From: Paenibacillus sp. FSL R5-0490 | GTDB lineage: Bacteria; Bacillota; Bacilli; Bacillales; Cytobacillaceae | DNA: 64,000 nt | Direction of reading: 5' to 3' | NCBI RefSeq assembly: GCF_001956215.1 | Contig: NZ_MRTQ01000022.1 | Location: 1 to 64,000 of the forward strand | In this document: one piece after another, positions 8,730 to 16,475 of the stretch | How the letters are laid out: each line of letters opens with the position of its first letter | Numbering within the stretch: the first letter of the stretch is position 1 | Translations under genes and position numbers: made by a program | The notes under the pieces: generated by a model | The model's database searches: none | What the model saw: only the letters and a program-made list of their open reading frames with translations | Told to the model about the DNA's origin: nothing

Positions 8730-9206
8730 TTATTTGATTAAATCCGCCAGTTCAGCCCCAATAGCCTTCTGCAGGTCATCCACCTTGAGCTCCATCTGCA
8801 TGCCGATTTTGCCGCCGCTGACTATGATCAGATCAAGCTCTTCTGCCTTTGCGTCGATGAAAGAGGGATATTGCTTTTTCATTCCGACAGGGGAGCAGCC
8901 TCCGCGGATGTAGCCGGTGAGCTTCTGGATATCTTTGACCGGGATCATTTCCACTTTCTTTTCGCCGGCAGCTTTTGCGGCTTTTTTCAGGTCGAGCTCT
9001 TCTGCCACAGGTATGATGAACACGAAGATCTGCTTGCTCACGCCTTGAGCAACTAAAGTTTTATAAACGGCTTCAGGATTTTTGCCAATTTTCTCTGCAA
9101 CCGAAACACCATCAATTTTCCCGTCCTGGCTGTCATATGTAATCAGTTCATAAACGACCTTTTGAGCATCGAGCATACGCATCGCATTTGTTTTACCCTT
9201 TGCCAT
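8730..9206 (-). CDS. ybaK: Cys-tRNA(Pro)/Cys-tRNA(Cys) deacylase YbaK
   Basis: A 158-residue YbaK/EbsC-family protein, the free-standing editing domain that hydrolyses mischarged Cys-tRNA(Pro) in the cytoplasm. The family hallmarks are visible: KTNAMRMLDAQKV at the N-terminus, the KTLVAQG segment near residue 48, and GGCSPVGMKKQYPSFID near residues 103-119, which contains the conserved substrate-pocket glycines. The ATG at 9206 was chosen because GGAGG lies 8 nt before it; an ATG at 9221 overlaps that ribosome site and is unlikely. It is monocistronic and ends in a strong terminator. Confidence 0.9.
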   Translation of the reverse strand: MAKGKTNAMRMLDAQKVVYELITYDSQDGKIDGVSVAEKIGKNPEAVYKTLVAQGVSKQIFVFIIPVAEELDLKKAAKAAGEKKVEMIPVKDIQKLTGYIRGGCSPVGMKKQYPSFIDAKAEELDLIIVSGGKIGMQMELKVDDLQKAIGAELADLIK

Positions 9207-9318
9207 TGCCTGCGCCTCCATTGGTTATTTTCCTCATTTTAGCATTTTTGGCGGGTTTCAAAAAGGCGGAGGCAAAAGAATAGCAGGATTCCCCAAAAGA
9301 GAATCCTGCTAATAGAAA

Positions 9319-10980
9319 TTATTTCAATCGGTACACACGGGCTTCATAAGGCTTAAGTGTAAATGAATCCATATCACCATGTTCTTCAACTGGATAGTTA
9401 TTCAATAAAACCTGCTCATAAGAAAGCTTATCATCTGTTTCAAAAGAGGCTTCCTCTGTTGAAAGGTTTGTAATCACGACTACCTTGTCATCATCAGTGG
9501 TACGGGTATAGGCATAGATTTGCTTATCTTCCTCAAGAAGCAGATCGTATTGGCCATAAGTGAAGACTTCATTATCCTTTTTCAACCGGATCATTTTTTT
9601 ATAGAAAGAAAGGATAGAGTCCTGATCCTGCGATTGGACCTCCACATTGACCTCCTTATAGTTCGGGTTCACCTTCATCCAAGGCTGGCCTTTTGTGAAT
9701 CCTGCATTTTCTTTAGAGGACCACTGCATTGGCGTACGGCTGTTATCGCGGGAAGAAGCCCAGATGATGTCCATAATGTCCTGATGGGACATGCCTTCCT
9801 CTTTCTTCAGGCGGTACAGGTTCTTCACCGCAACGTCATCATAGTCATCAATGGAAGGGAATTGGACATTAGTCATGCCGATTTCCTGTCCCTGATAAAT
9901 GAACGGCGTTCCCTGCATCAGGAAGTACATGGCCCCCATAGCTGTTGCGCTTTGCTGCCAGTATTCCTCATCATTACCCCATGTGGAAACGACACGCGGC
10001 TTATCGTGGTTCTCGATGAATAACGCGTTCCATCCGTCCGCTTCCAGGCCTTTCTGCCAGCGGGTCAGAACTTTTTTAAGCTCGACAATATCCACCTCAG
10101 GGTTTGTTTCTGCGTCCCAAAGGCCAAGGTGCTCAAATTGGAAAATCATATCCATTTTACCCTGCTCTTCACCGACCCAAAGGTCAGCTTCATCCACAGT
10201 AACACCGTTTGCTTCGCCGACTGTCATCACATCATAGTTCGCATAGGTGCGGTCTTTAAATTCCTTTAAATACTCGTGAATGCCTTCCTGGTTCATATGC
10301 ATATCGAAGGAAGAAACATACTTTTTCTTCTTCGGGTTCGGCATATCAGGCAGGCCGGCACGCTTTTTGATATGGCTGATGGCATCAATCCGGAAGCCGT
10401 CGATTCCCTTATCCAGCCACCAGTTCACCGTATCATATAATGCCTCGCGGACCTCTTTATTTTCCCAGTTCAAATCAGGCTGCTTGGTGGAAAAGACATG
10501 CAGGTAATACTGCTCGGTCTTCTCATCGTATTCCCATGCCGATCCGCCGAAAATACTTTCCCAGTTATTTGGCTCCTTGCCATTCTTTCCGTCTCTCCAA
10601 ATATACCAGTCTCTTTTCGGGCTCTCTTTGGACTCACGGGACTCAATAAACCAAGGATGCTCATCACTTGTATGGTTCAGCACAAGATCCAGAATCAGCT
10701 TCATATCGCGCTTATGGACCTCATCCATCAGCCCATTGAAATCCTCCATCGAACCGAAATCCTCCATGATATCCTGGTAGTCTGAAATATCGTATCCATT
10801 ATCATCATTAGGGGATTTGTACATTGGGCAAATCCAGATAACATCAATGCCTAACCCTTTAATATAATCCAGCCGCTGAATAATTCCCTGAAGATCGCCA
10901 ATTCCATCTCCGTTCGAATCCTGGAAACTGCGGGGATAAATTTGATATCCAACTGCTTCTTTCCACCATACCTTTTTCAT
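9319..10980 (-). CDS. GH13 alpha-glucosidase (oligo-1,6-glucosidase/maltase group)
   Basis: The 553-residue enzyme belongs to GH13 subfamily 31, cytoplasmic alpha-glucosidases acting on maltose or isomaltose-type oligosaccharides. The nucleophile lies in GFRIDAI (Asp199), the acid/base in VGEANG (Glu256) and the third acid in IENHDKPR (Asp326). The residue after the nucleophile is Ala200; in this family Val there goes with alpha-1,6 cleavage and smaller residues with alpha-1,4, so maltose-type activity is favoured (inference). The start at 10980 follows GAGGGTGTTAAC; an upstream start gives an implausible leader. No transporter is adjacent. Operator-like palindromes lie upstream. Confidence 0.92.
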   Translation of the reverse strand: MKKVWWKEAVGYQIYPRSFQDSNGDGIGDLQGIIQRLDYIKGLGIDVIWICPMYKSPNDDNGYDISDYQDIMEDFGSMEDFNGLMDEVHKRDMKLILDLVLNHTSDEHPWFIESRESKESPKRDWYIWRDGKNGKEPNNWESIFGGSAWEYDEKTEQYYLHVFSTKQPDLNWENKEVREALYDTVNWWLDKGIDGFRIDAISHIKKRAGLPDMPNPKKKKYVSSFDMHMNQEGIHEYLKEFKDRTYANYDVMTVGEANGVTVDEADLWVGEEQGKMDMIFQFEHLGLWDAETNPEVDIVELKKVLTRWQKGLEADGWNALFIENHDKPRVVSTWGNDEEYWQQSATAMGAMYFLMQGTPFIYQGQEIGMTNVQFPSIDDYDDVAVKNLYRLKKEEGMSHQDIMDIIWASSRDNSRTPMQWSSKENAGFTKGQPWMKVNPNYKEVNVEVQSQDQDSILSFYKKMIRLKKDNEVFTYGQYDLLLEEDKQIYAYTRTTDDDKVVVITNLSTEEASFETDDKLSYEQVLLNNYPVEEHGDMDSFTLKPYEARVYRLK

Positions 10981-11031
10981 GTTAACACCCTCATTATATA
11001 TAAATTTCTTTTCTATAATCTTTGTTGGTGC

Positions 11032-11043
11032 GCAAACGTTTGC
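11032..11043 (-). promoter_or_regulatory. LacI-family operator candidate upstream of the alpha-glucosidase
   Basis: GCAAACGTTTGC is a perfect 12-bp palindrome with the central CG typical of LacI/CcpA-family sites, 52 bp before the start codon. A MalR-like repressor or CcpA are both possible. Confidence 0.6.
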
Positions 11044-11100
11044 ATTAAGCTGCATAAAAAAAGCTGCCTGCTTAATGCATGTGCATACTACTACAGTAAG

Positions 11101-11113
11101 TGTAACGCTTACA
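11101..11113 (-). promoter_or_regulatory. cre-like site further upstream
   Basis: TGTAACGCTTACA is a near-palindrome whose minus-strand form TGTAAGCGTTACA resembles a CcpA cre box shortened by one base. Confidence 0.4.
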
Positions 11114-11152
11114 ATTCAATTTTTCAATACCCTAATTAAATTAGGATTTATA

Positions 11153-11184
11153 GAAAAAGAAAACTCGCATATTAGCGGGTTTTC
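11153..11184 (-). terminator. Terminator after the S51 peptidase gene
   Basis: AAAACTCGC (11160-11168) pairs with GCGGGTTTT (11175-11183), and the minus-strand transcript continues into CTTTTTC. Confidence 0.6.
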
Positions 11185-11245
11185 TCCGTTGTTGCAGGTT
11201 TCTTATTCAGCTAAAGCATCCTTAAGTTTAAGCCATAGCTATTCA

Positions 11246-11907
11246 CTACAACCAGGGCGTCTCTTCCAATTTCTGAATCTTTGAGTTGGAAATTAAAAAA
11301 ACATTGCCTAAAACGTCGACCCTGTCTCCCTTTACACGTACAGCACAATCTTTGTTCGAAGCATAAATATTTATTTCTTCTGATAGGAGAGATAATTCGC
11401 TTTGAACCAGTGCAATGTTATTTTCGAGATCAAAATGAGAAAGGATGGAAAAATTATCAAGACCAATTCCGTCGTAAACAGAGCTCATTTCAACTTTATA
11501 TCCCAAGTTTTTCGAGCATAACCATTTTGCAGACATATTGATTGCACCAGCACTTGCTCCCATCACCACGCCGCTGCTTTTTTTAATCGACTCCGATAAT
11601 TCATATTCTATCAAAAAATCATTTTGTTTAAGAGTGTTTCCCCCCAATAAGAAAATGACTGAAGCATTTTGAATTATCGTTTGGGCATCTTCCTTCTGTA
11701 CGTGATAATTAATTAAATGATATTCATCAAACATAATGCCAGCCTGGTCAAGCCACGAGCGTTCAGTCGCACCATTATCTTCATAAATAGATGGATTTGA
11801 GCTAATCATAGCAAGCGATTTTCTATTAGTTATATCCGCCTGTAACACACTGCCCAGATTCTCTGGAAAAAATTGTTAAACCAACCTAAATAATAATGAG
11901 TTTTCAT
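11246..11907 (-). pseudogene. S51 (peptidase E-like) family protein, frameshifted near its N-terminus
   Basis: The open part (GTG at 11848 to stop) encodes 200 residues with GGNTLKQ and the nucleophile elbow VMGASAGAINMSA of the peptidase E/cyanophycinase group, cytoplasmic serine peptidases. A better start, ATG at 11907 with GGGGGTATTT before it, reads MKTHYYLGWFNN and then leaves frame at a six-A run (11867-11872 on the plus strand). One extra base there would restore FFPENLGSVLQADITNRKS and join the two parts. The gene is either broken by a homopolymer slip or the run is miscalled. The remaining length fits the family. Confidence 0.75.
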
Positions 11908-12127
11908 AAATACCCCCATAGCAAAGTATAAATTACATTTATTCCTTGCGTCATCATTCCGTTTTCCTTGTCACCAAAAAAGCTCTCAATATGGCCCCCA
12001 TTGCAGAATAAAAGTAAAACAACATTCTTCACCTAATCTGCATCTTATGTTTAATGAGGAATTCACCAAAAAGGTGTCTTAATCCTTCTTGTATCGAATC
12101 ACCCGTTAGCTCAATAACATCGTTGGG

Positions 12128-12388
12128 TTATAACGGTTTCCAATTAGGATCCTTTATATCATATTTATTTGGAGGTCTAACATATTTCAAACTTCTTTCA
12201 CCTTTTGCCCCATATTTCATAAAATTTTGTTGTGCCTTTCTGAAGGAAACATAATTGGCACCCGTATCATCTGGATATTTATATTGGTATCCATCATCTA
12301 CCCAAAAACAGATTTCACAAATGTTATAAGTGTCTGGGGGTTCTTCATCTAATGTTTTAAAACCACAACAAGGACAGGAATATTTCAC
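12128..12388 (-). CDS. Cysteine-rich CPCC-family protein
   Basis: An 86-residue protein starting at a GTG preceded by GAGGTGAAATC. It carries the CPCC signature (VKYSCPCCGFKTL) plus a second pair, CEICFW, making a likely zinc ribbon, and ends in the DPNWKPL tail usual for the CPCC family (PF14206). These small proteins often occur near toxin-immunity or accessory genes, but the function is unknown. The frame stays open upstream to 12523 without a ribosome site. Just beyond the stop the same frame continues for about 30 residues to another stop, which looks like a remnant. Confidence 0.75.
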   Translation of the reverse strand: MKYSCPCCGFKTLDEEPPDTYNICEICFWVDDGYQYKYPDDTGANYVSFRKAQQNFMKYGAKGERSLKYVRPPNKYDIKDPNWKPL

Positions 12389-12603
12389 GATTTCACCTCG
12401 TTTAATCCTTTCATCTTCAACTAAACTGCCCCTTCTGTCGAAGAAATGAATGATCCAAACCGGATTCACAATTCTTGCACCTATTAGCTGAAGAATGCCA
12501 ACTCTATTTAATTTGGTAACCAATAGTAATAACTTAATATTAATATGCTTATTAACCTTATTATTCCTAGGTGTTTTCTTAATGGACTGAGCCCATTCAT
12601 CCG

Positions 12604-12643
12604 CGAAAACAAAGAAGCCGCAGCACTCCCAGCTGCGGCTTCC
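12604..12643 (-). terminator. Terminator after the HELGH-motif gene
   Basis: GAAGCCGCAGC (12614-12624) pairs with GCTGCGGCTTC (12632-12642). The minus-strand tail is TTTGTTTTC. Confidence 0.8.
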
Positions 12644-12650
12644 AATATCG

Positions 12651-13112
12651 TCAGGCAGGCTCCATTTGAAGCTGATCCCTGTATGGTTTTAATGAATGAT
12701 ATATAATGTTCTGCATAAACGCCTTATCCATGTCAGGCAGAAGCTTTTCAGCAAATGCCCAGGCATTTTCCTCAATTTTCAATGCTGTGAGCCAGCGTTC
12801 CTGCTCTGTTATGCAGGCATCAAGATGGCTGGCCAATCGCTCCAGCTCCGCATCTTCTGCATGGCCTAACTCATGAGCACACACAACGGAAAAATAATCC
12901 AAAAAACGATCAGCAGAAGCAAACAGCTGCTGGCATTGGTTCTTAATCTCTTCTGCATAAAGGGTTACTGTATGTGTTCCCATGCTATATTTTCCGCCAG
13001 CTATACGATTTCCCGGAAAATGATTCTCTAATTTAATGTCCGCCTGACTCCCCGATCTCTTCAGCAATTCATGAACAACTAGATCCAAGCTTTCTTTATT
13101 CAATGCAAACAC
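12651..13112 (-). CDS. Putative zinc-binding protein with HELGH motif, unknown family
   Basis: This 153-residue soluble protein contains VCAHELGHAEDAELERLASHLDACI near residues 78-102. HExGH followed by a downstream acidic segment is the metal-binding motif of zincin metallopeptidases. Most zincins are larger, so this may be a minimal peptidase or a non-catalytic relative. No signal peptide or membrane segment is present. It stands alone with its own terminator. The ATG at 13112 is preceded by AGAAAGGTGTTTGC. I do not recognise a named family. Confidence 0.75.
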   Translation of the reverse strand: MFALNKESLDLVVHELLKRSGSQADIKLENHFPGNRIAGGKYSMGTHTVTLYAEEIKNQCQQLFASADRFLDYFSVVCAHELGHAEDAELERLASHLDACITEQERWLTALKIEENAWAFAEKLLPDMDKAFMQNIIYHSLKPYRDQLQMEPA

Positions 13113-13209
13113 CTTTCTCTATTTAAAGCTTATAGGCTATTATATGAGAAAAGTGTACAGAAATAAACCATTATATACCCTTTTATTTCGACGATAAAAC
13201 CTAAATTCC

Positions 13210-14112
13210 TTAATTTTTATCCTGCAAAAGTGATTTATGGATCCAGATCGCAGCCTGAGCGCCCTCCCCCATCGCAATGGTTACTTGTTCCGAATGGGCT
13301 GCAACATCTCCCGCAGCCCATACATTTTGGACACTAGTCATTTTCGAGCGTGAATCTGTCAGGATGTGCTTATTTTCAAGCCTCTCTGCACCGAGCTGCT
13401 TTGCCAGGCCGGATTTTATCTCATTTCCGCCAAATGCGATAAATCCTCTTTCCCCTGTAATTTCTTTGCCACCTTCCAGTCTTACACCGTTAAATTTATC
13501 ATCTTCCGCAAGCACCTTATCTATGGGTTCTTCCACATATTCAATGTTTTTCTCTTTCAATTTCTCCAAAAATTCCTGATCTGGCACCTTTTTTTCATGG
13601 TTGATAAAAACAAGGTCATTTGTCCAGTAAGACAAGGTTAAGGCCATATTCGCGCCGGCATTTCCAGAGCCAAGCACAATGGTGCGTTTATCCTTCACCT
13701 CATATCCATCACAGTCTGGACAGACATAGACAGATATGCCAAGACAAGACATCAGTTCGGGGAATGGCGGCATCCGGTCCATGACTCCCGTTGCCAGTAA
13801 GATCCGTTTGCCGGAATATTTATTGCCGCTTTCTGCTGAAACGACAAATTCTCCTTCAGCCTTTTCAGCCTGCTCCACTTTTTCATGAACAAACTCCACT
13901 CCAAGGCTTTCAGCGTGCTTTTTCCCAAGCTCACGAAGTTCCGGGCCGCTTACACCATCAGGATAGCCTAAGATATTATGATAATTTTGGCATATCACCG
14001 AACGCCCATCATTGGAATCCAGCACCAGCACCTTATGCTTATACCTGCCCAGCTGAATGGCAGCCTGCAGGCCCGCAATCCCTCCTCCAACAATCAGACA
14101 ATCATAATTCAA
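13210..14112 (-). CDS. Thioredoxin reductase-like NAD(P)/FAD oxidoreductase
   Basis: A 300-residue flavoprotein of the thioredoxin-reductase fold. It has the FAD-binding GGGIAGLQAA (9-18), a CPDC dithiol motif (131-134) in the place of the usual CATC, the NAD(P)-binding GSGNAGANMA (148-157), and the late AAGDVAAHSEQVTIAMGEG flavin motif. The enzyme would pass electrons from NAD(P)H through FAD to a disulfide substrate. Its partner is not evident here; the divergence from standard TrxB motifs suggests a paralogue rather than the housekeeping reductase. The ATG at 14112 follows AAAAGGAGGAATTATTTT. Confidence 0.85.
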   Translation of the reverse strand: MNYDCLIVGGGIAGLQAAIQLGRYKHKVLVLDSNDGRSVICQNYHNILGYPDGVSGPELRELGKKHAESLGVEFVHEKVEQAEKAEGEFVVSAESGNKYSGKRILLATGVMDRMPPFPELMSCLGISVYVCPDCDGYEVKDKRTIVLGSGNAGANMALTLSYWTNDLVFINHEKKVPDQEFLEKLKEKNIEYVEEPIDKVLAEDDKFNGVRLEGGKEITGERGFIAFGGNEIKSGLAKQLGAERLENKHILTDSRSKMTSVQNVWAAGDVAAHSEQVTIAMGEGAQAAIWIHKSLLQDKN

Positions 14113-14182
14113 AATAATTCCTCCTTTTCATGCCAATTAAGGCTATACATGTAAACTACCCAGAAATTCCTCTTCTAAATAC

Positions 14183-14215
14183 AAAAAGGGGAGTCTCATC
14201 GCTGAAACTCCCCTC
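14183..14215 (-). terminator. Terminator after the parR-like gene
   Basis: AGGGGAGT (14187-14194) pairs with ACTCCCCT (14207-14214), and the minus-strand transcript runs into TTTTTG, just after the parR-like stop. Confidence 0.8.
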
Positions 14216-14219
14216 GAAC

Positions 14220-14813
14220 TCATTTATTCATATTTGCAAGAAAGCCGCCAAGAAGAGTATCCAGGTCTTCTTCGCTTTCCTCTTCAGTTTCTTCTTCTTG
14301 CTGTTCCTGTTTAGCTTTGTCCCAATCAAAGTCAAGCAGATCATCCTCAATATCCGTCAGATCAGCTTCAGATACCTGGTCTTCCTCTAAAGCCGCTGCT
14401 GCCGAATCATACTGATTTACAGCAGGTCTCGGCTCCTCCTGCAGATAAAGAACTTCATCTATATCAGAAGAGCGGCTGTTCAAGGACGCCAGCAGGGATG
14501 TTGCCCGCACCGGGTCCGTGATCAGCTGATAAATGATGCTGCCGAGCAGGGCTTCTGAGTGCTCATGCTTCAGCCAGTCGCGCTGAACCTTGCTTAGCCC
14601 CTTTGGAAGGGGAATGGTGATGGTTTCCCGGTCTTTTGATTGTGAACTGCTGACTCCCTGCATCACAAACTCGGCCATCTTGCTCGAAAAATTCCGCTTT
14701 TCGGTTTCCTTGAGCTTTTGCAGATGCTTCAGAATATGATCAGGAGTGTCAGATGGTACACGAAAGGATATGGATTGTCCTCTCTTAATTTCAGAAGAGG
14801 AAGCTTTACTCAT
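14220..14813 (-). CDS. ParR-like centromere-binding adaptor
   Basis: A 197-residue protein directly downstream of the ParM-like gene (11 nt gap). The N-terminus (KRGQSISFRVPSDTPDHILK, residues 10-29, then a second helix) looks like a ribbon-helix-helix DNA-binding fold as in ParR proteins. The middle is polar, and the C-terminus is a highly acidic tail ending in a conserved-looking hydrophobic patch LDTLLGGFLANMNK, the place where known ParR proteins contact the filament. TAGGGTGA precedes the ATG. Role as partition adaptor is inferred from gene order and domain layout, not from direct homology evidence. Confidence 0.7.
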   Translation of the reverse strand: MSKASSSEIKRGQSISFRVPSDTPDHILKHLQKLKETEKRNFSSKMAEFVMQGVSSSQSKDRETITIPLPKGLSKVQRDWLKHEHSEALLGSIIYQLITDPVRATSLLASLNSRSSDIDEVLYLQEEPRPAVNQYDSAAAALEEDQVSEADLTDIEDDLLDFDWDKAKQEQQEEETEEESEEDLDTLLGGFLANMNK

Positions 14814-14824
14814 GAAAAATCACC

Positions 14825-16024
14825 CTAGTTGGCTTTTACAGGTTTCTTATCCTGGTCTGCCTTATCTTTATTCGTTCTTCTTGAAAAATCAGAGATCAGC
14901 TTGTAATAAGCATTTGCCATCATCCAGATGCTTTCTTTTTCATCCTCGAAGAAGTCAATGTTATAGCCATCCAGATTATTATTTAATGTCTTCAGATAAT
15001 CTTTTAGAACAATAGAGCCGCCGCCGACGAAATAGCAGATTTCCGTCTGGGAGTTTTTCTGCCAAACGTTGCGGAGCAGGCGGTACTGCTTCTTCGCCAG
15101 GTCAAGCAGGATGCGGTCTGTAATATCATGCACGCTTGTGCGGCTTCCTTTAACCATAATATGATTGCGGTCATTTTTCTTCGTGATGATTTCAACGACA
15201 TCTGTGCGGCTGTCGAGCTCAACACCATGCTTCGAACGGATCTCTTCACGGATAGATTCAAGCGCTTCAGACACGCCAAGGTTGAAGCCCTGTGCTTTAT
15301 CATCATCTACATTGCGGTTTTTAATAACAGCGATATCCGTAGATAATCCGCCAATATCCTGGATTAAAATACGTTTATCAATTAAATCCTTATTAATGAT
15401 GTTTAAGTTATTATCCATTACAAGGTTGATATAAGCAGCAAATCCCTCAGGATAAACCTTGATTTCTTCAAACTTGATATTAACTTTTTGTCCCTGGTAC
15501 TTCGGTGTAACAAGGAACTCAACCTGATGGACTGAGCCCAGCAGCTTGGAACGGTAGCCCGCATCCTTGCCTTCCTTTACTTCACGAAGCGGAAGTCCTG
15601 TGCCAAGTGTGTAGTTTGCATCGATTACATTACCGGATTTTTTAAAGCCAGTGGAACCGCCGTTCTGTACAGCATCCAATGCCAAAGCACTAAAAAGCAT
15701 AACCAATGTCTGATCTTCTTCGGATTTGCTGCTGCCCGGATCCAATTCAGTAGCATTGTCGCTTTTTGTTGCCAGGTGTCCTACACGGTAAATCGTATTG
15801 TTTTCCTTCAGGGCAGGGGAGTGAACTCTAATATGTATGCCTTCAAGCGGATTTTTGCTGTCAAGTTCTTCAATCCCGATAACCGGCCGGTCCTCAACAT
15901 CTCTCGCAATTACATTCGGTATATTTAATTCTGAATCCAATTTTCCAAAGATTGCTTTAATAGAATCGTTTCCTACGTCAACTGCTGCAATTCGTGAATT
16001 CGTCAAATCATTCAACCCTTTCAT
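14825..16024 (-). CDS. ParM/StbA-family actin-like segregation ATPase
   Basis: A roughly 400-residue actin-fold protein. It has the phosphate-1 motif AAVDVGNDSIKAIFG near the N-terminus, phosphate-2 LIQDIGGLSTDIAVI near residue 235, and the adenosine motif CYFVGGGSIVLKDYL near residue 340. ParM proteins polymerise to push plasmid copies apart. Start choice is uncertain: ATG 16024 (used here) has only GGAG 2 nt away; TTG 16006 has AAAGGG at a good distance and would give MTNSRIAAVDVG; TTG 16063 extends further. It heads a two-gene operon with the ParR-like gene, and iterons lie upstream. Confidence 0.85.
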   Translation of the reverse strand: MKGLNDLTNSRIAAVDVGNDSIKAIFGKLDSELNIPNVIARDVEDRPVIGIEELDSKNPLEGIHIRVHSPALKENNTIYRVGHLATKSDNATELDPGSSKSEEDQTLVMLFSALALDAVQNGGSTGFKKSGNVIDANYTLGTGLPLREVKEGKDAGYRSKLLGSVHQVEFLVTPKYQGQKVNIKFEEIKVYPEGFAAYINLVMDNNLNIINKDLIDKRILIQDIGGLSTDIAVIKNRNVDDDKAQGFNLGVSEALESIREEIRSKHGVELDSRTDVVEIITKKNDRNHIMVKGSRTSVHDITDRILLDLAKKQYRLLRNVWQKNSQTEICYFVGGGSIVLKDYLKTLNNNLDGYNIDFFEDEKESIWMMANAYYKLISDFSRRTNKDKADQDKKPVKAN

Positions 16025-16109
16025 TCTCCATAATATAGAGCTCCTATTTAAAGAGTAATTCAAATTGAGAGATTAATCAATGAGAGGAAACAAAAAGTAA
16101 TCAAAGCGT

Positions 16110-16285
16110 AAAAACGTAAACAAATTGTAAACATCTCCCTTCATTGTATACACTTTCCGTATACATGTAAACAAAAGTGCACACATCCATATATATCAAC
16201 ATGTACACGGATTTGTATACTTGTTTACAATATTGAATACATTTGTAAACATTATTGTATACATGTAATCAATTTTGTTTACAAT
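16110..16285. repeat. Iteron cluster, candidate parC centromere
   Basis: About a dozen copies of a 7-bp word GTAAACA/GTATACA or its inverse occur in 170 bp of AT-rich DNA. They start at 16116, 16127, 16146, 16159, 16167, 16177 (GTGCACA), 16203 (GTACAC), 16215, 16222 (TGTTTAC), 16235 (GAATACA), 16245, 16257 and 16276 (TGTTTAC). Such clusters upstream of parM are the binding site of ParR and often also the operon's autoregulated promoter. Confidence 0.7.
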
Positions 16286-16475
16286 CAGTTTTCCTTGGTG
16301 TTTTTCTTAAAGTTTGATAGTTTTAGAGATAAAATAAATCCTTTTCTTCTCAAGGTGAAAAGCAACTGAATCAGGTAATATTAAAAAATTTAGAAAATAT
16401 ACTAAATTAATCTACTTTCTTGGTAAAAATTCCTATAAAATAGGAGTATAACAATAGGAAAAGGAGTTCAGAAAG

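Noticed and set aside
9520-10649. Several plus-strand frames opposite the alpha-glucosidase
   Set aside because: Shadows of a conserved GH13 gene.
10480-11055. Longer alpha-glucosidase starting at 11055
   Set aside because: The extra residues would run through the operator region, and the ATG at 10980 has a strong ribosome site.
16110-16285. Plasmid replication origin iterons
   Set aside because: No replication initiator is adjacent; position directly upstream of parM-like gene suits a centromere better.
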